DNA of 64,000 nucleotides from NCBI RefSeq assembly GCF_044755465.1, contig NZ_JBIVRB010000002.1:580720-644719 (forward strand). The letters run 5' to 3'. Of this stretch, positions 8,735-22,308 are shown piece after piece. Every line of letters starts with the position of its first letter. Positions within the stretch are counted from its first letter, which is position 1. This DNA comes from Peterkaempfera sp044755465. GTDB taxonomy: Bacteria > Actinomycetota > Actinomycetes > Streptomycetales > Streptomycetaceae. A model generated the notes under the pieces. It did no database searches. It worked only from the letters and a program-made list of their open reading frames with translations, and was not told where the DNA came from. A program made the position numbers and the translations under genes.

Positions 8735-8745
8735 TCCGCTTCGGC

Positions 8746-9399
8746 ATGACCGAATCCCACGACCAGGGGTCCGCACTGCGCGCCCCGCACCAGGTCCTCG
8801 ACGAGTCCGACATCACCCGGGTGATCACCCGCATCGCGCACGAGATCGTCGAACGCGCCAAGGGCGCCGAGGACGTCGTCCTGCTCGGCATCCACACCCG
8901 GGGCGTCCACCTGGCCCGCCGACTGCGCGCCAAGCTCGCCGCCATCACCGGCCGCGACATCCCGCTCGGCACCCTGGACATCACCATGTACCGGGACGAC
9001 CTGCGCCTCAAGCCCGCTCGGGCGCTGGAGCACACCGAGATCCCGCCCGGCGGCATCGACGGCCGGCTCGTCGTCCTGGTGGACGATGTGCTCTTCTCCG
9101 GCCGGACCATCCGCGCCGCCCTGGACGCGCTCAACGACATCGGCCGGCCCCGCGCCGTACAGCTCGCCGTCCTGGTCGACCGCGGCCACCGCGAGCTGCC
9201 GATCCGCGCCGACTACGTGGGCAAGAACCTGCCCACCTCCCTGCGCGAGGCCGTCAAGGTCCAGCTGGCCGAGACCGACGGCGGCGACGCCGTGCTGGTC
9301 GGGGACCGCGACTACGCGGCCCGCTCCTCCCAGGCGCTGGTCGCCGAGGACGGCGCCACCGATGCCGAGCAGCAGTCCGCACCGCACCTCCCGGAGTAA
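8746..9399 (+). CDS. pyrR: Bifunctional pyr operon regulator / uracil phosphoribosyltransferase
   Basis: Product of 217 aa of the PRTase fold. It binds pyr mRNA when UMP is high and has weak UPRTase activity. The PRPP loop is LVVLVDDVLFSGRT, and the flexible-loop and RNA-binding segments (LGTLDITMYRDD, HRELPIRADYVGKN) match the family. The C-terminus is about 30 residues longer than in Bacillus and is low-complexity. First gene of the pyrimidine operon; its own leader carries the PyrR target. Confidence 0.95.
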   Translation: MTESHDQGSALRAPHQVLDESDITRVITRIAHEIVERAKGAEDVVLLGIHTRGVHLARRLRAKLAAITGRDIPLGTLDITMYRDDLRLKPARALEHTEIPPGGIDGRLVVLVDDVLFSGRTIRAALDALNDIGRPRAVQLAVLVDRGHRELPIRADYVGKNLPTSLREAVKVQLAETDGGDAVLVGDRDYAARSSQALVAEDGATDAEQQSAPHLPE

Positions 9400-9405
9400 A
9401 ACCGC

Positions 9406-10401
9406 GTGAAGCGCCACCTCGTCTCCGCCTCCGACCTCACCCACGACGACGCGCTGCTCATCCTCGACACCGCCGAGGAGATGGCCCAGGTCTCCTCCCG
9501 GGCCGTCAAGAAGCTGCCGACCCTGCGCGGCCGCACCGTCGTCAACCTCTTCTTCGAAGACTCCACCCGCACCCGCACCTCCTTCGAGGTCGCGGAGAAG
9601 CGGCTCTCCGCCGATGTCATCAACTTCTCCGCCAAGGGCTCCTCGGTCTCCAAGGGCGAGTCCCTCAAGGACACCGCGCTGACCCTCCAGGCGATGGGCG
9701 CCGACGCCGTCGTCATCCGGCACAGCGCCTCCGGCGCCCCGCTGCGGCTGGCGCGTTCCGACTGGCTGCACGGCAGCGTCATCAACGCCGGCGACGGCAC
9801 CCACGAGCACCCCACCCAGGCGCTGCTCGACGCCTTCACCATGCGCCGCCACCTCGCCCCCGGCCTCGGCCGCGACCTGTCGGGCCGCCGGATCACCATG
9901 GTCGGGGACATCCTGCACAGCCGGGTCGCCCGCTCCAATGTGCTGCTGCTCAGCACGCTGGGCGCCCAGGTCACCCTGGTCGCCCCGCCGACCCTGGTCC
10001 CGATCGGGGTGGAGAGCTGGCCCTGCGAGGTCTCCTACGACCTGGACGCGGTGCTGCCCAAGTCCGACGCGGTGATGATGCTCCGCGTCCAGCGCGAGCG
10101 GATGAACGCCGCCTTCTTCCCCACCGAGCGCGAGTACTCCCGCCGCTACGGACTGGACGGGCTGCGGATGGCCGCGCTCCCCGAGCACGCCATCGTGATG
10201 CACCCCGGGCCGATGGTCCGTGGCATGGAGATCACCGCCGAGGTCGCGGACTCGCCCCGCTGCACCGTGGTCGAGCAGGTCGCCAACGGTGTCAGCGTCC
10301 GGATGGCCGTCCTGTACCTGCTGCTCGGCGGCGCCACCCTCGCAGACCACCCGATCCGCACCGACGCCAGCGGCGCCGCCGCCGAGGAGAGCACCTCGTG
10401 A
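9406..10401 (+). CDS. pyrB: Aspartate carbamoyltransferase catalytic subunit
   Basis: Product of 331 aa joining carbamoyl phosphate and aspartate. The carbamoyl-phosphate site is FFEDSTRTRTSFE, and HPTQALLDAFT and HPGPMVRGME are the other family landmarks. No pyrI regulatory-chain gene is adjacent, as usual in actinobacteria. GTG start 6 bp after pyrR; the stop overlaps the pyrC GTG start (GTGA). Confidence 0.96.
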   Translation: MKRHLVSASDLTHDDALLILDTAEEMAQVSSRAVKKLPTLRGRTVVNLFFEDSTRTRTSFEVAEKRLSADVINFSAKGSSVSKGESLKDTALTLQAMGADAVVIRHSASGAPLRLARSDWLHGSVINAGDGTHEHPTQALLDAFTMRRHLAPGLGRDLSGRRITMVGDILHSRVARSNVLLLSTLGAQVTLVAPPTLVPIGVESWPCEVSYDLDAVLPKSDAVMMLRVQRERMNAAFFPTEREYSRRYGLDGLRMAALPEHAIVMHPGPMVRGMEITAEVADSPRCTVVEQVANGVSVRMAVLYLLLGGATLADHPIRTDASGAAAEESTS

Positions 10402-11711
10402 CCAGCCACCTCATCAAGAACGCGAGCGTCCTCGGCGGCGCCCCGCAGGACGTCCGGGTCGCGGACGGCCTGATCCAGGAGGTCGGCACCGGCCTCACCG
10501 GCGCCGACACCGAGACCGACGCCACCGGCCTGGTCCTGCTGCCCGGCCTGGTCGACCTGCACACCCACCTGCGCGAGCCCGGCCGCGAGGACGCCGAGAC
10601 CGTCCTCACCGGCACCCGGGCCGCCGCCCGCGGCGGCTTCACCGCCGTGCACGCCATGGCCAACACCTTCCCCGTCGCCGACACCGCCGGCGTGGTCGAG
10701 CAGGTCTGGCGGCTCGGCCGCGCCTCCGGCTACTGCGACGTACAGCCGGTCGGCGCCGTCACCATCGGCCTGGCGGGCAAGCAGCTCGCGGAGCTGGGCG
10801 CCATGCACGACTCGGCGGCCGGGGTCCGGGTCTTCTCCGACGACGGCAAGTGCGTCGACGACGCGGTGATCATGCGCCGCGCGCTGGAGTACGTGAAGGC
10901 GTTCGACGGCGTGATCGCCCAGCACGCCCAGGAGCCCCGGCTGACCGAGGGCGCCCAGATGAACGAGGGCACCGTCTCCGGCGAACTCGGCCTGGCCGGC
11001 TGGCCCGCCGTCGCGGAGGAGGCGATCATCGCCCGCGATGTGCTGCTCGCCGCGCACGTCGGCTCCCGGCTGCACGTCTGCCATGTCTCCACCGCCGGCT
11101 CGGTGGAGATCATCCGCTGGGCCAAGGCCAAGGGCTGGCGCGTCACCGCCGAGGTCACCCCGCACCACCTGCTGCTCACCGACGAGCTGGTCCGCTCCTA
11201 CGACCCGGTGTACAAGGTCAACCCGCCGCTGCGCACCGAGGCCGATGTGCTGGCGCTGCGCGAGGCGCTGGCGGACGGCACCATCGACGCCGTCGCCACC
11301 GACCACGCCCCGCACCCGGCCGAGGACAAGGACTGCGAGTGGGCGGTGGCGGCCATGGGCATGGTCGGCCTGGAGACCGCGCTCTCCGTCGTCCAGCACG
11401 CCATGGTCGACACCGGCCTGATGGACTGGGCGGGCGTCGCCGACCGGATGTCCTTCCGCCCGGCCCGGATCGGCCGGCTGGCCGGACACGGCCGCCCCGT
11501 CTCGCCGGGTGAACCGGCCAACCTGGTGCTCGTCGATCCCGCGTACCGTGGAACGGTGATCCCCGACGCCTTCGCCACCCGCAGCCGCAACACCCCCTAC
11601 CGGGGCCTCGACCTGCCCGGACGGGTCCGCGCCACCTACCTGCGCGGCGTGCCGACCCTGCTCGACGGGCAGCTGGCCGCCCCGGAGGCCGTCGCCGGAG
11701 CCACCGCGTGA
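10398..11711 (+). CDS. pyrC: Dihydroorotase, class I
   Basis: Product of 437 aa, a zinc amidohydrolase closing carbamoyl-aspartate to dihydroorotate. It has the HxH metal motif in DLHTHLREPG, the metal/substrate residues in HVCHVSTAGS and EVTPHHL, and the catalytic Asp in ATDHAPH. Its GTG overlaps the pyrB stop and its TGA overlaps the next GTG, so it is part of a tightly coupled operon. Confidence 0.96.
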   Translation: MTSHLIKNASVLGGAPQDVRVADGLIQEVGTGLTGADTETDATGLVLLPGLVDLHTHLREPGREDAETVLTGTRAAARGGFTAVHAMANTFPVADTAGVVEQVWRLGRASGYCDVQPVGAVTIGLAGKQLAELGAMHDSAAGVRVFSDDGKCVDDAVIMRRALEYVKAFDGVIAQHAQEPRLTEGAQMNEGTVSGELGLAGWPAVAEEAIIARDVLLAAHVGSRLHVCHVSTAGSVEIIRWAKAKGWRVTAEVTPHHLLLTDELVRSYDPVYKVNPPLRTEADVLALREALADGTIDAVATDHAPHPAEDKDCEWAVAAMGMVGLETALSVVQHAMVDTGLMDWAGVADRMSFRPARIGRLAGHGRPVSPGEPANLVLVDPAYRGTVIPDAFATRSRNTPYRGLDLPGRVRATYLRGVPTLLDGQLAAPEAVAGATA

Positions 11712-12289
11712 CCGGCGCCCTGCTCCTGCTCGCCGCACCGCCGCACTCCGCACCGGTCCGGCACTGGAACGACTACCTCGGCTGGAGCGCCGGACTGGTC
11801 CTGGTCGTCCTGCTGGTCTACTGGCTGATGCGCCAGGGCTGGAAGTGGCGCTCCACCCTCCAGTCCGACCTGCCGCCGCTGCCCGAGCCGCCCGAGGACC
11901 CCGGCCCGGCCCTGCGCACCGGCACCGGCCGCTACCACGGCACCACCACCGCCGGGGAGTGGCTCGATCGGATCGTCGCCCACGGCCTGGGCGCCCGCAG
12001 CCTGGCCGAGCTGACGCTCACCCCACGCGGACTGCTGGTCCGCCGCCCCGGCAGCGACGACCTGTGGATTCCGGCCGAGGCCCTGGTCGGGGCCCGTACC
12101 GACTCCGGGATCGCCGGCAAGGTCGTCCCCTCCGGCCTGCTGGTGGTCACCTGGCTGCTCGGCGACCGGCAGCTCGACTCCGGCTTCCGCGCCGACCAGC
12201 CCGACCAGCATCCCGCGTGGGTGGCGGAGATCGACCGCATCGCCGCCGCCCCCGCCGCAGCACGCAACACGACGGAAGGCACCTCATGA
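11708..12289 (+). CDS. Membrane-anchored PH-like domain protein, function unknown
   Basis: Product of 193 aa with one predicted transmembrane helix (about residues 26-42, GLVLVVLLVYWLM), a basic cytoplasmic flank, a Pro-rich linker and a C-terminal beta-rich domain of the actinobacterial PH-like type. It is wedged between pyrC and carA with overlaps at both ends (GTGA, ATGA), a position conserved in Streptomyces pyr operons as I recall. No enzymatic motif is seen. A role in membrane tethering of the pathway is possible but untested. Confidence 0.75.
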   Translation: MTGALLLLAAPPHSAPVRHWNDYLGWSAGLVLVVLLVYWLMRQGWKWRSTLQSDLPPLPEPPEDPGPALRTGTGRYHGTTTAGEWLDRIVAHGLGARSLAELTLTPRGLLVRRPGSDDLWIPAEALVGARTDSGIAGKVVPSGLLVVTWLLGDRQLDSGFRADQPDQHPAWVAEIDRIAAAPAAARNTTEGTS

Positions 12290-13468
12290 CCGCACCGGCC
12301 CCCACCACGACGACGCGGCTCCGCGCCGTGAGCCGGGAACGCGTCCCCGCGGTCCTGGTCCTTGAGGACGGCCGCGTCTTCCGCGGTCAGGCATACGGAG
12401 CGGTCGGCGAGACCTTCGGCGAAGCGGTCTTCAACACCGGCATGACCGGCTACCAGGAGACCCTGACCGACCCGTCCTACCACCGGCAGGTGGTCGTGAT
12501 GACCGCCCCGCAGATCGGCAACACCGGCGTCAACGACGAGGACCTGGAGTCCCGGCGGATCTGGGTGGCCGGCTTCGTGGTCCGCGACCCCGCCCGCGTC
12601 CCGTCCAACTGGCGCTCGGTGCGCTCGCTGGACGAGGAGCTGGTCCGGCAGGGTGTCGTCGGCATCAGCGGCATCGACACCCGGGCGCTCACCCGGCACC
12701 TGCGCGAGCGCGGCGCCATGCGGGTCGGCGTCTTCTCCGGCCCCGCGCTGGCCGACGAGGCGGAGCTGCTCGCCCGGGTCCGCACCGCCCCCGAGATGGC
12801 CGGCGCCGACCTCTCCGCCGAGGTCGCCACCGTCGAGCCGTACGTGGTCCCGGCCGTGGGGCCCGGCGGCGAAGCCCTGCCCGTCGGCAGCGCGCGGTTC
12901 ACCGTCGCCGCCCTCGACCTGGGCATCAAGGCGATGACCCCGCAGCGGATGGCTGAGCGCGGCATCGAGGTGCACGTGCTGCCCGCCACCGCCACCCTGG
13001 ACGACGTCTACGCCGTCAACCCGGACGGCGTCTTCCTCTCCAACGGCCCCGGCGACCCCGCCACCGCCGACCTCACCGTGATCCAGGGCGTCCTGGAGCG
13101 CCGGACCCCGCTGTTCGGCATCTGCTTCGGCAACCAGCTGCTGGGCCGCGCGGTCGGCTTCGGCACCTACAAGCTCAAGTACGGCCACCGGGGCATCAAC
13201 CAGCCGGTGCAGGACCGCACCACCGGCAAGGTCGAGGTCACCGCGCACAACCACGGCTTCGCCGTCGACGCCCCGCTGGACCGGGTCAGCGACACCCCGT
13301 ATGGCCGGGTCGAGGTCTCCCACGTCTGCCTGAACGACGACGTGGTGGAGGGACTGCGGCTGCTCGACACGCCCGCCTTCAGCGTCCAGTACCACCCCGA
13401 AGCGGCAGCCGGCCCGCACGACGCCGCCTACCTGTTCGACCGCTTCGTTGAGCTCATGGAGGGCCAGC

Positions 13469-13476
<8 letters not shown>
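12286..13476 (+). CDS. carA: Carbamoyl-phosphate synthase, glutaminase small subunit
   Basis: Product of 396 aa that releases ammonia from glutamine for CarB. The N-terminal CPSase small-chain domain (GETFGEAVFNTGMTGYQET) is followed by a class I glutaminase with nucleophile Cys in GICFGNQLLG and catalytic His in VQYHPEA. The frame is open far upstream, but the ATG at 12286 overlaps the previous stop and follows GAAGG, so it is chosen. The end overlaps carB by 8 bases. Confidence 0.96.
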
Positions 13477-16783
<3,307 letters not shown>

Positions 16784-16789
16784 CCGTAC

Positions 16790-16829
16790 CTGTGGGGGGC
16801 ACACCGTACGCGACGGGTGCCCCCCACAG
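16790..16829 (+). terminator. Large intercistronic hairpin between carB and pyrD
   Basis: Perfect 13-bp inverted repeat, CTGTGGGGGGCAC (16790-16802) with its complement at 16817-16829, and a 14-base loop. It lies 6 bases after the carB stop and 30 before the pyrD start. It may act as a partial terminator or processing site that sets pyrD-pyrF expression apart from the upstream genes. Confidence 0.6.
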
Positions 16830-16859
16830 CCATGTCCGACCCCCTGGAAGGCACCCCCC

Positions 16860-18056
<1,197 letters not shown>

Positions 18057-18064
18057 GGACCCCC

Positions 18065-18787
18065 GTGACCGCCACCCCCGCTCCCCTCGCCCCCGCCCCG
18101 ATCGCCGTGGCCCTCGACGCGCCCGACCTGGCGACCGCCGTCGACTGGGCCGGGGCGGTGGGCCCGCATGTCTCCACCGTCAAGGTCGGCCTGGAGCTCT
18201 ACCTCGCCCACGGCCGGGACGCGGTGCGCCGGGTGCGCGACGCCAGCGGCGGCCGGGACCTGTTCCTCGACCTCAAGCTGCACGACATCCCCAACACCGT
18301 GTTCGGGGCCGCCCGCTCGGTCGCGGACCTGGCCCCCGCCTACCTCACGGTGCACGCCTCCGGCGGCACCGACATGATCCGCGCCGCCGCCGAGGCGCTG
18401 CCGCAGACCAGGATCACCGCCGTCACCGTCCTCACCTCGATGTCCGAGCAGGACCTCGACGCCATCGGCCTGGCCGGCCCGGCGTTGGACGCGGTACGGC
18501 GGCTGGCCGTGCTCTCGGTCGAGGCCGGCGCGCGGGCGCTGGTGTGCTCGCCGCGTGAAGTCGCCGCCGTCCGCGCCGCCGTCGGCCCCGAGGTGCAGTT
18601 GATCACCCCCGGGGTGCGTCCGGCGGGTGCCGCGCTGGGCGACCAGACCCGGGTGGCCACCCCGGAGCAGGCACTGGCCGACGGCGCGGACCTGCTGGTC
18701 ATCGGCCGTCCGATCACCGGAGCCACCGACCCGGGCGCGGCCGCCGGGGCCATCGCGGCGGCGCTGCGCGGCCCCGTGCAGCACTGA
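18065..18787 (+). CDS. pyrF: Orotidine 5'-phosphate decarboxylase
   Basis: Product of 240 aa catalysing OMP to UMP, the last step of the pathway. The catalytic Asp-Lys-Asp cluster is in FLDLKLHDIPNTV, and the phosphate-binding end is LVIGRPITG. A GTG at 18053 overlaps the pyrD stop, but the in-frame GTG at 18065 has GAGGA 5 bases upstream and is preferred; the difference is four residues. Last gene of the pyr operon. Confidence 0.95.
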   Translation: MTATPAPLAPAPIAVALDAPDLATAVDWAGAVGPHVSTVKVGLELYLAHGRDAVRRVRDASGGRDLFLDLKLHDIPNTVFGAARSVADLAPAYLTVHASGGTDMIRAAAEALPQTRITAVTVLTSMSEQDLDAIGLAGPALDAVRRLAVLSVEAGARALVCSPREVAAVRAAVGPEVQLITPGVRPAGAALGDQTRVATPEQALADGADLLVIGRPITGATDPGAAAGAIAAALRGPVQH

Positions 18788-18850
18788 CGGCGGAGGGTGA
18801 CCGCCGTCACATCACGGGCTGCGAGCGGTTGATATGTCCGGAAAAAGGGC

Positions 18851-18880
18851 GGTCAGTCTTCCCTGACCAGGACTTTTCCT
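18851..18880 (+). terminator. Rho-independent-like terminator after pyrF
   Basis: GGTCAG and CTGACC (18851-18856, 18863-18868) form a hairpin with a 6-base loop, followed by the T-rich stretch ACTTTTCCTT. It lies 63 bp after the pyrF stop and upstream of the mihF promoter. Confidence 0.55.
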
Positions 18881-18889
18881 TCTCTTCTC

Positions 18890-18918
18890 CTGACGTGGGC
18901 CCCTGGGACGGGTAGTCT
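18890..18918 (+). promoter_or_regulatory. Candidate sigma-70-type promoter for mihF
   Basis: CTGACG (18890-18895) and TAGTCT (18913-18918) are spaced by exactly 17 bp. They lie between the post-pyrF hairpin and mihF. This leaves a 5' leader of about 110 bases before the mihF start. Confidence 0.4.
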
Positions 18919-19036
18919 CCGGCGTTAGGTCGCATGTGGAGAGCGTTTCTCGTTGCTCCTCGCAGGTCAGAGCAGCTAGGTTCCTCTGCGGTCCACTTCT
19001 CAACATCCCATTCGTTCGAACCCTGAGGTGAACGGC

Positions 19037-19363
19037 GTGGCACTTCCGCCCCTTACCCCTGAACAGCGCGCTGCTGCGCTCGCCAAGGCCGCTGAGGCTC
19101 GCCGGGAGCGCGCCGAGGTGAAGAACCGGCTGAAGCACAGTGGTGCTTCGCTGAGCGAGGTCATCAAGCAGGGCCAGGAGAACGACGTCATCGGCAAGAT
19201 GAAGGTCTCCGCGCTGCTTGAGTCCCTCCCGGGCGTCGGCAAGGTCCGCGCCAAGCAGATCATGGAGCGGCTCGGCATCTCCGAGTCCCGCCGGGTCCGC
19301 GGCCTCGGCTCGAACCAGATCGCCTCGCTGGAGCGCGAGTTCGGCGGTGCGGCGGCCTCCTGA
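19037..19363 (+). CDS. mihF: Actinobacterial integration host factor (sIHF)
   Basis: Product of 108 aa, a small basic nucleoid protein that binds and stiffens or bends DNA. It has a long N-terminal helix and a C-terminal helix-two-turn-helix (LPGVGKVRAKQIMERLGI, RRVRGLGSNQ). Start at the GTG at 19037, giving VALPPLTPEQRAA as in Streptomyces sIHF; a GTG at 19028 would add three residues. Conserved order pyrF-mihF-gmk-rpoZ. It is unrelated in fold to enterobacterial IHF. Confidence 0.95.
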   Translation: MALPPLTPEQRAAALAKAAEARRERAEVKNRLKHSGASLSEVIKQGQENDVIGKMKVSALLESLPGVGKVRAKQIMERLGISESRRVRGLGSNQIASLEREFGGAAAS

Positions 19364-19418
19364 GGCTCCGTACCCGTACCGGTGTCCCGCACGGCTCGCC
19401 GTCCGGGATAATCGGTAC

Positions 19419-19976
19419 ATGAGTGAACGTCCGCGGCTGACCGTGCTCTCCGGCCCCTCCGGGGTCGGCAAGAGCACGGTCGTCGCTCATATGCGCAAAG
19501 CACACCCCGAGGTCTGGCTCTCCGTCTCGGCGACGACCCGCAAGCCGCGGCCGGGGGAGAAGCACGGCGTCCAGTACTGGTTCACCAGCGACGACGAGTT
19601 CGACAAGCTGGTGGCCAACGGCGAACTGCTGGAGTGGGCCGTCTTCGCGGGCAACCGCTACGGCACCCCGCGCGGGCCGGTCCTGGAGCGGCTGGAGCGC
19701 GGCGAGCCGGTGCTGCTGGAGATCGACCTCCAGGGCGCCCGGCAGGTCCGCGAGTCCATGCCCGACGCCCGGCTGGTCTTCCTCGCCCCGCCCTCCTGGG
19801 ACGAGCTGGTACGGCGGCTCACCGGGCGCGGCACCGAGCCGCAGGCGGTCATCGAGGAGCGGCTGGCCACCGCGAAAATCGAACTGGCTGCGGAGTCGGA
19901 GTTCGACGTCACCCTTGTCAACACCTCGGTCGAGCAGGTAGCGGCCGAACTGCTAGCCTTGGTGAACGTTGTCTGA
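19419..19976 (+). CDS. gmk: Guanylate kinase
   Basis: Product of 185 aa phosphorylating GMP. Walker A SGPSGVGKST (residues 10-19), GMP-binding SATTRKPRPGE and YGTPR, and the LEIDLQGARQV core are present. The frame is open upstream inside mihF, but the ATG at 19419 gives the correct family length. It follows mihF by 55 bp and precedes rpoZ by 30 bp. Confidence 0.95.
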   Translation: MSERPRLTVLSGPSGVGKSTVVAHMRKAHPEVWLSVSATTRKPRPGEKHGVQYWFTSDDEFDKLVANGELLEWAVFAGNRYGTPRGPVLERLERGEPVLLEIDLQGARQVRESMPDARLVFLAPPSWDELVRRLTGRGTEPQAVIEERLATAKIELAAESEFDVTLVNTSVEQVAAELLALVNVV

Positions 19977-20006
19977 TTTCTCTCTACCCTTTCGGAAGGT
20001 TTTCGC

Positions 20007-20276
20007 GTGTCCTCTTCCATGACCGCGCCCGAGGGCATCATCAACCCGCCGATCGACGAGCTGCTCGAGGCCACGGACTCGAAGTACAGCCTGGTGATCT
20101 ACGCGGCGAAGCGTGCGCGGCAGATCAACGCCTACTACTCCCAGCTCGGCGAGGGCCTGCTGGAGTACGTCGGGCCGCTGGTCGACACCCACGTGCACGA
20201 GAAGCCGCTGTCGATCGCGCTGCGTGAGATCAACGCCGGCATGCTCACCGCCGAGGCCATCGAGGCCGCCCAGTAG
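20007..20276 (+). CDS. rpoZ: RNA polymerase omega subunit
   Basis: Product of 89 aa, which assists beta' folding in RNA polymerase. Core motif SLVIYAAKRARQINAYY plus the actinobacterial C-terminal part KPLSIALREINAGML. GTG start at 20007 with GGAAGG upstream. A strong hairpin terminator follows 21 bp after its stop. Confidence 0.95.
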   Translation: MSSSMTAPEGIINPPIDELLEATDSKYSLVIYAAKRARQINAYYSQLGEGLLEYVGPLVDTHVHEKPLSIALREINAGMLTAEAIEAAQ

Positions 20277-20297
20277 GGGCCGCCCCCACGCACACCC

Positions 20298-20340
20298 AAA
20301 CGCCGCGGGCCGCCGGAACCAACCGGCGCCCGCGGCGTTT
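20298..20340 (+). terminator. Terminator after rpoZ
   Basis: An arm AAACGCCGCGGGC-CGCCGG (20298-20316) pairs with 20323-20340, with a single bulged C and the loop AACCAA, followed by TTTCCG. It is one of the most stable hairpins in the window. Confidence 0.8.
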
Positions 20341-20353
20341 CCGTTCACGCAAC

Positions 20354-20740
20354 GGAGCGCCCCCAGGGGCGCGGGGAACTGCGCGAACAACCACCCCCCG
20401 GGGTGCACGCTCTCAGGAGAGCGACCCCCCGCCCACCCCAGGGGCGCGAGGAACTGCGCGAACAACCACCCACGACGAGCGCACGTTCCCAGGAGAGCGA
20501 CCCCCACCCACCCCAGGGGCGCGGGGAACTGCGCGAACAACCACCCCCCGGGGGGTGCGCGCTCCCAGTGGAGCGACCCCCCACCTCCCCAGGGGCGCGA
20601 GGAACTGCGCGAACAACCACCCCGGGCGTGCGCGCTCCCAGCAGAGCGACCCCCCGCCCACCCCAGGGGCGCGGGGAACTGCGCGAACAACCACCCACGA
20701 CGAGCGCACGTTCCCAGCAGAGCACCCTGCACCCCCCGAG
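20354..20740 (+). repeat. Five tandem copies of a ~75-bp intergenic repeat
   Basis: The core CAGGGGCGCGGGGAACTGCG recurs with starts near 20363, 20439, 20514, 20590 and 20664 (period 74-76 bp). Each core is followed by CGAACAACCACC and a variable GC-rich linker with GGAGCG/AGAGCG. Linkers of units 2 and 5 are nearly identical, suggesting expansion by duplication. Single copies of the same element occur at 26.8-27.0 kb, one inverted. It fits the family of short intergenic repeats common in Streptomyces; no gene is visible in this 600-bp gap. Confidence 0.85.
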
Positions 20741-20876
20741 GCACGGGAAGCCGTGGTCGCTCTACGAAGGTGGTGGGTTCCCCGCGCCCCTGAAGCCCCC
20801 GGCCGAGCCCGCCGCCGTACCCCGTAAAGTGTGGCCAGACCACCAGGACCCCCAGCAGCGGCGGGAGCTGAGCACC

Positions 20877-22112
20877 ATGGACGGGCGCCCCCAGGCGGAG
20901 CAGACGGAACCACCCCGTGTCGTGCTCGGCGTCACCGGCGGGATCGCCGCCTACAAGGCGTGCGAACTGCTCCGCCGCCTCACCGAGTCCGGCCACCAGG
21001 TGACCGTGGTCCCCACCGCCGCCGCCCTCCGCTTCGTCGGCGAGCCCACCTGGGCCGCCCTGTCCGGCCGCCCGGTGGCCACCGAGGTGTGGGAGGGCGT
21101 CCACCAGGTCCCGCATGTGCGGATCGGCCAGCAGGCCGACCTGGTGGTGGTCGCGCCCGCCACGGCCGACCTGCTCGCCAGGGCCGCCCACGGCCTGGCC
21201 GACGACCTGCTCACCAACACCCTGCTGACCGCCCGCTGTCCGGTGGTCTTCGCCCCCGCCATGCACACCGAGATGTGGGAGCACCCCGCCACCCGGGAGA
21301 ACGTGGCCACCCTCCGCCGCCGGGGCGCCGTCGTGATCGAGCCCGCCTTCGGCCGGCTGACCGGCGCCGACACCGGCAAGGGCCGGCTGCCCGACCCCGG
21401 TGCGATCTTCGACGTCTGCCGCCGGGTGCTGGCCCGTGGCGACCTGGCCACCGCCGCCGACCTGGCCGGCCGCCGGGTGGTGGTCTCGGCCGGCGGCACC
21501 CGCGAGCCGCTCGACCCGGTCCGCTTCCTCGGCAACCGCTCCTCCGGCAAGCAGGGCTACGCCCTGGCCGCCACCGCCGCCGCCCGGGGCGCCAAGGTCA
21601 CCCTGTTGGCCGCCAACACCGAGCTGCCCGACCCCGCCGGGGTGGACGTCGTCCGGGTCGGCACCGCCGAGCAGCTGCGGGAGGCCGCCCTGCGGGCCGC
21701 CGCCGACGCGGACGCGGTGGTGATGGCGGCGGCGGTGGCCGACTTCCGTCCGGCCGAGTACGCCACCGGGAAGATCAAGAAGGTGGAGGGGCAGCAGCCG
21801 GCGCCGGTCGCGCTGGTGCGCAACCCCGACATCCTGGCGGAGCTGGCCGCCCACCGCGCCAAGCCCGGCCAACTGGTGGTCGGCTTCGCCGCCGAGACCG
21901 ACGACGTACTCGCCAACGGCCGGGCCAAGCTCGCCCGCAAGGGCTGCGATCTGCTGGTGGTCAACGAGGTGGGGGAGCAGAAGGTCTTCGGCGGCGACAC
22001 CAACGAGGCGGTGATCCTCGGCGCCGACGGCAGCGACACGCCGGTCCCGTACGGCCCGAAGGAAGCCCTCGCGGAGACGGTCTGGGACTTGGTGCTGGCT
22101 CGCCTCACCTGA
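20877..22112 (+). CDS. coaBC: Bifunctional phosphopantothenoylcysteine decarboxylase / phosphopantothenate-cysteine ligase
   Basis: Product of 411 aa making 4'-phosphopantetheine for coenzyme A. The N-terminal flavoprotein CoaC domain shows LGVTGGIAAYKACEL, the PAMHTEMW motif and the substrate-clamp GADTGKGRL. The C-terminal CoaB domain shows VVSAGGTREPLDPVRFLGNRSSG and AAAVADFRP. The frame runs upstream through the repeats, but the ATG at 20877, behind GGGAG, starts just before the conserved core. Confidence 0.95.
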   Translation: MDGRPQAEQTEPPRVVLGVTGGIAAYKACELLRRLTESGHQVTVVPTAAALRFVGEPTWAALSGRPVATEVWEGVHQVPHVRIGQQADLVVVAPATADLLARAAHGLADDLLTNTLLTARCPVVFAPAMHTEMWEHPATRENVATLRRRGAVVIEPAFGRLTGADTGKGRLPDPGAIFDVCRRVLARGDLATAADLAGRRVVVSAGGTREPLDPVRFLGNRSSGKQGYALAATAAARGAKVTLLAANTELPDPAGVDVVRVGTAEQLREAALRAAADADAVVMAAAVADFRPAEYATGKIKKVEGQQPAPVALVRNPDILAELAAHRAKPGQLVVGFAAETDDVLANGRAKLARKGCDLLVVNEVGEQKVFGGDTNEAVILGADGSDTPVPYGPKEALAETVWDLVLARLT

Positions 22113-22308
22113 CCTGCCGGGACGCCTTTTCGGCCACCTGCCGCCGCCCGTCCCGCGCCCGCGACGTCACCTGCTCGGCCCATCCACTTGGCGAGACTAC
22201 GTGTCCTTTCCCAGGTCATGACCGTTAGACTCGCCCCAGAAGTCTTTCCGGACGCCCTCGCCCGCCGGGGGCGTTCAGTCAGCAGCCGCTGCAACCCCAG
22301 GGAGCGCT

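Noticed and set aside
22113..22308. Possible SAM riboswitch upstream of metK
   Set aside because: I could not find the conserved core of the SAM-I, SAM-II or SAM-IV classes; only a weak TAGACT -10-like element is present.
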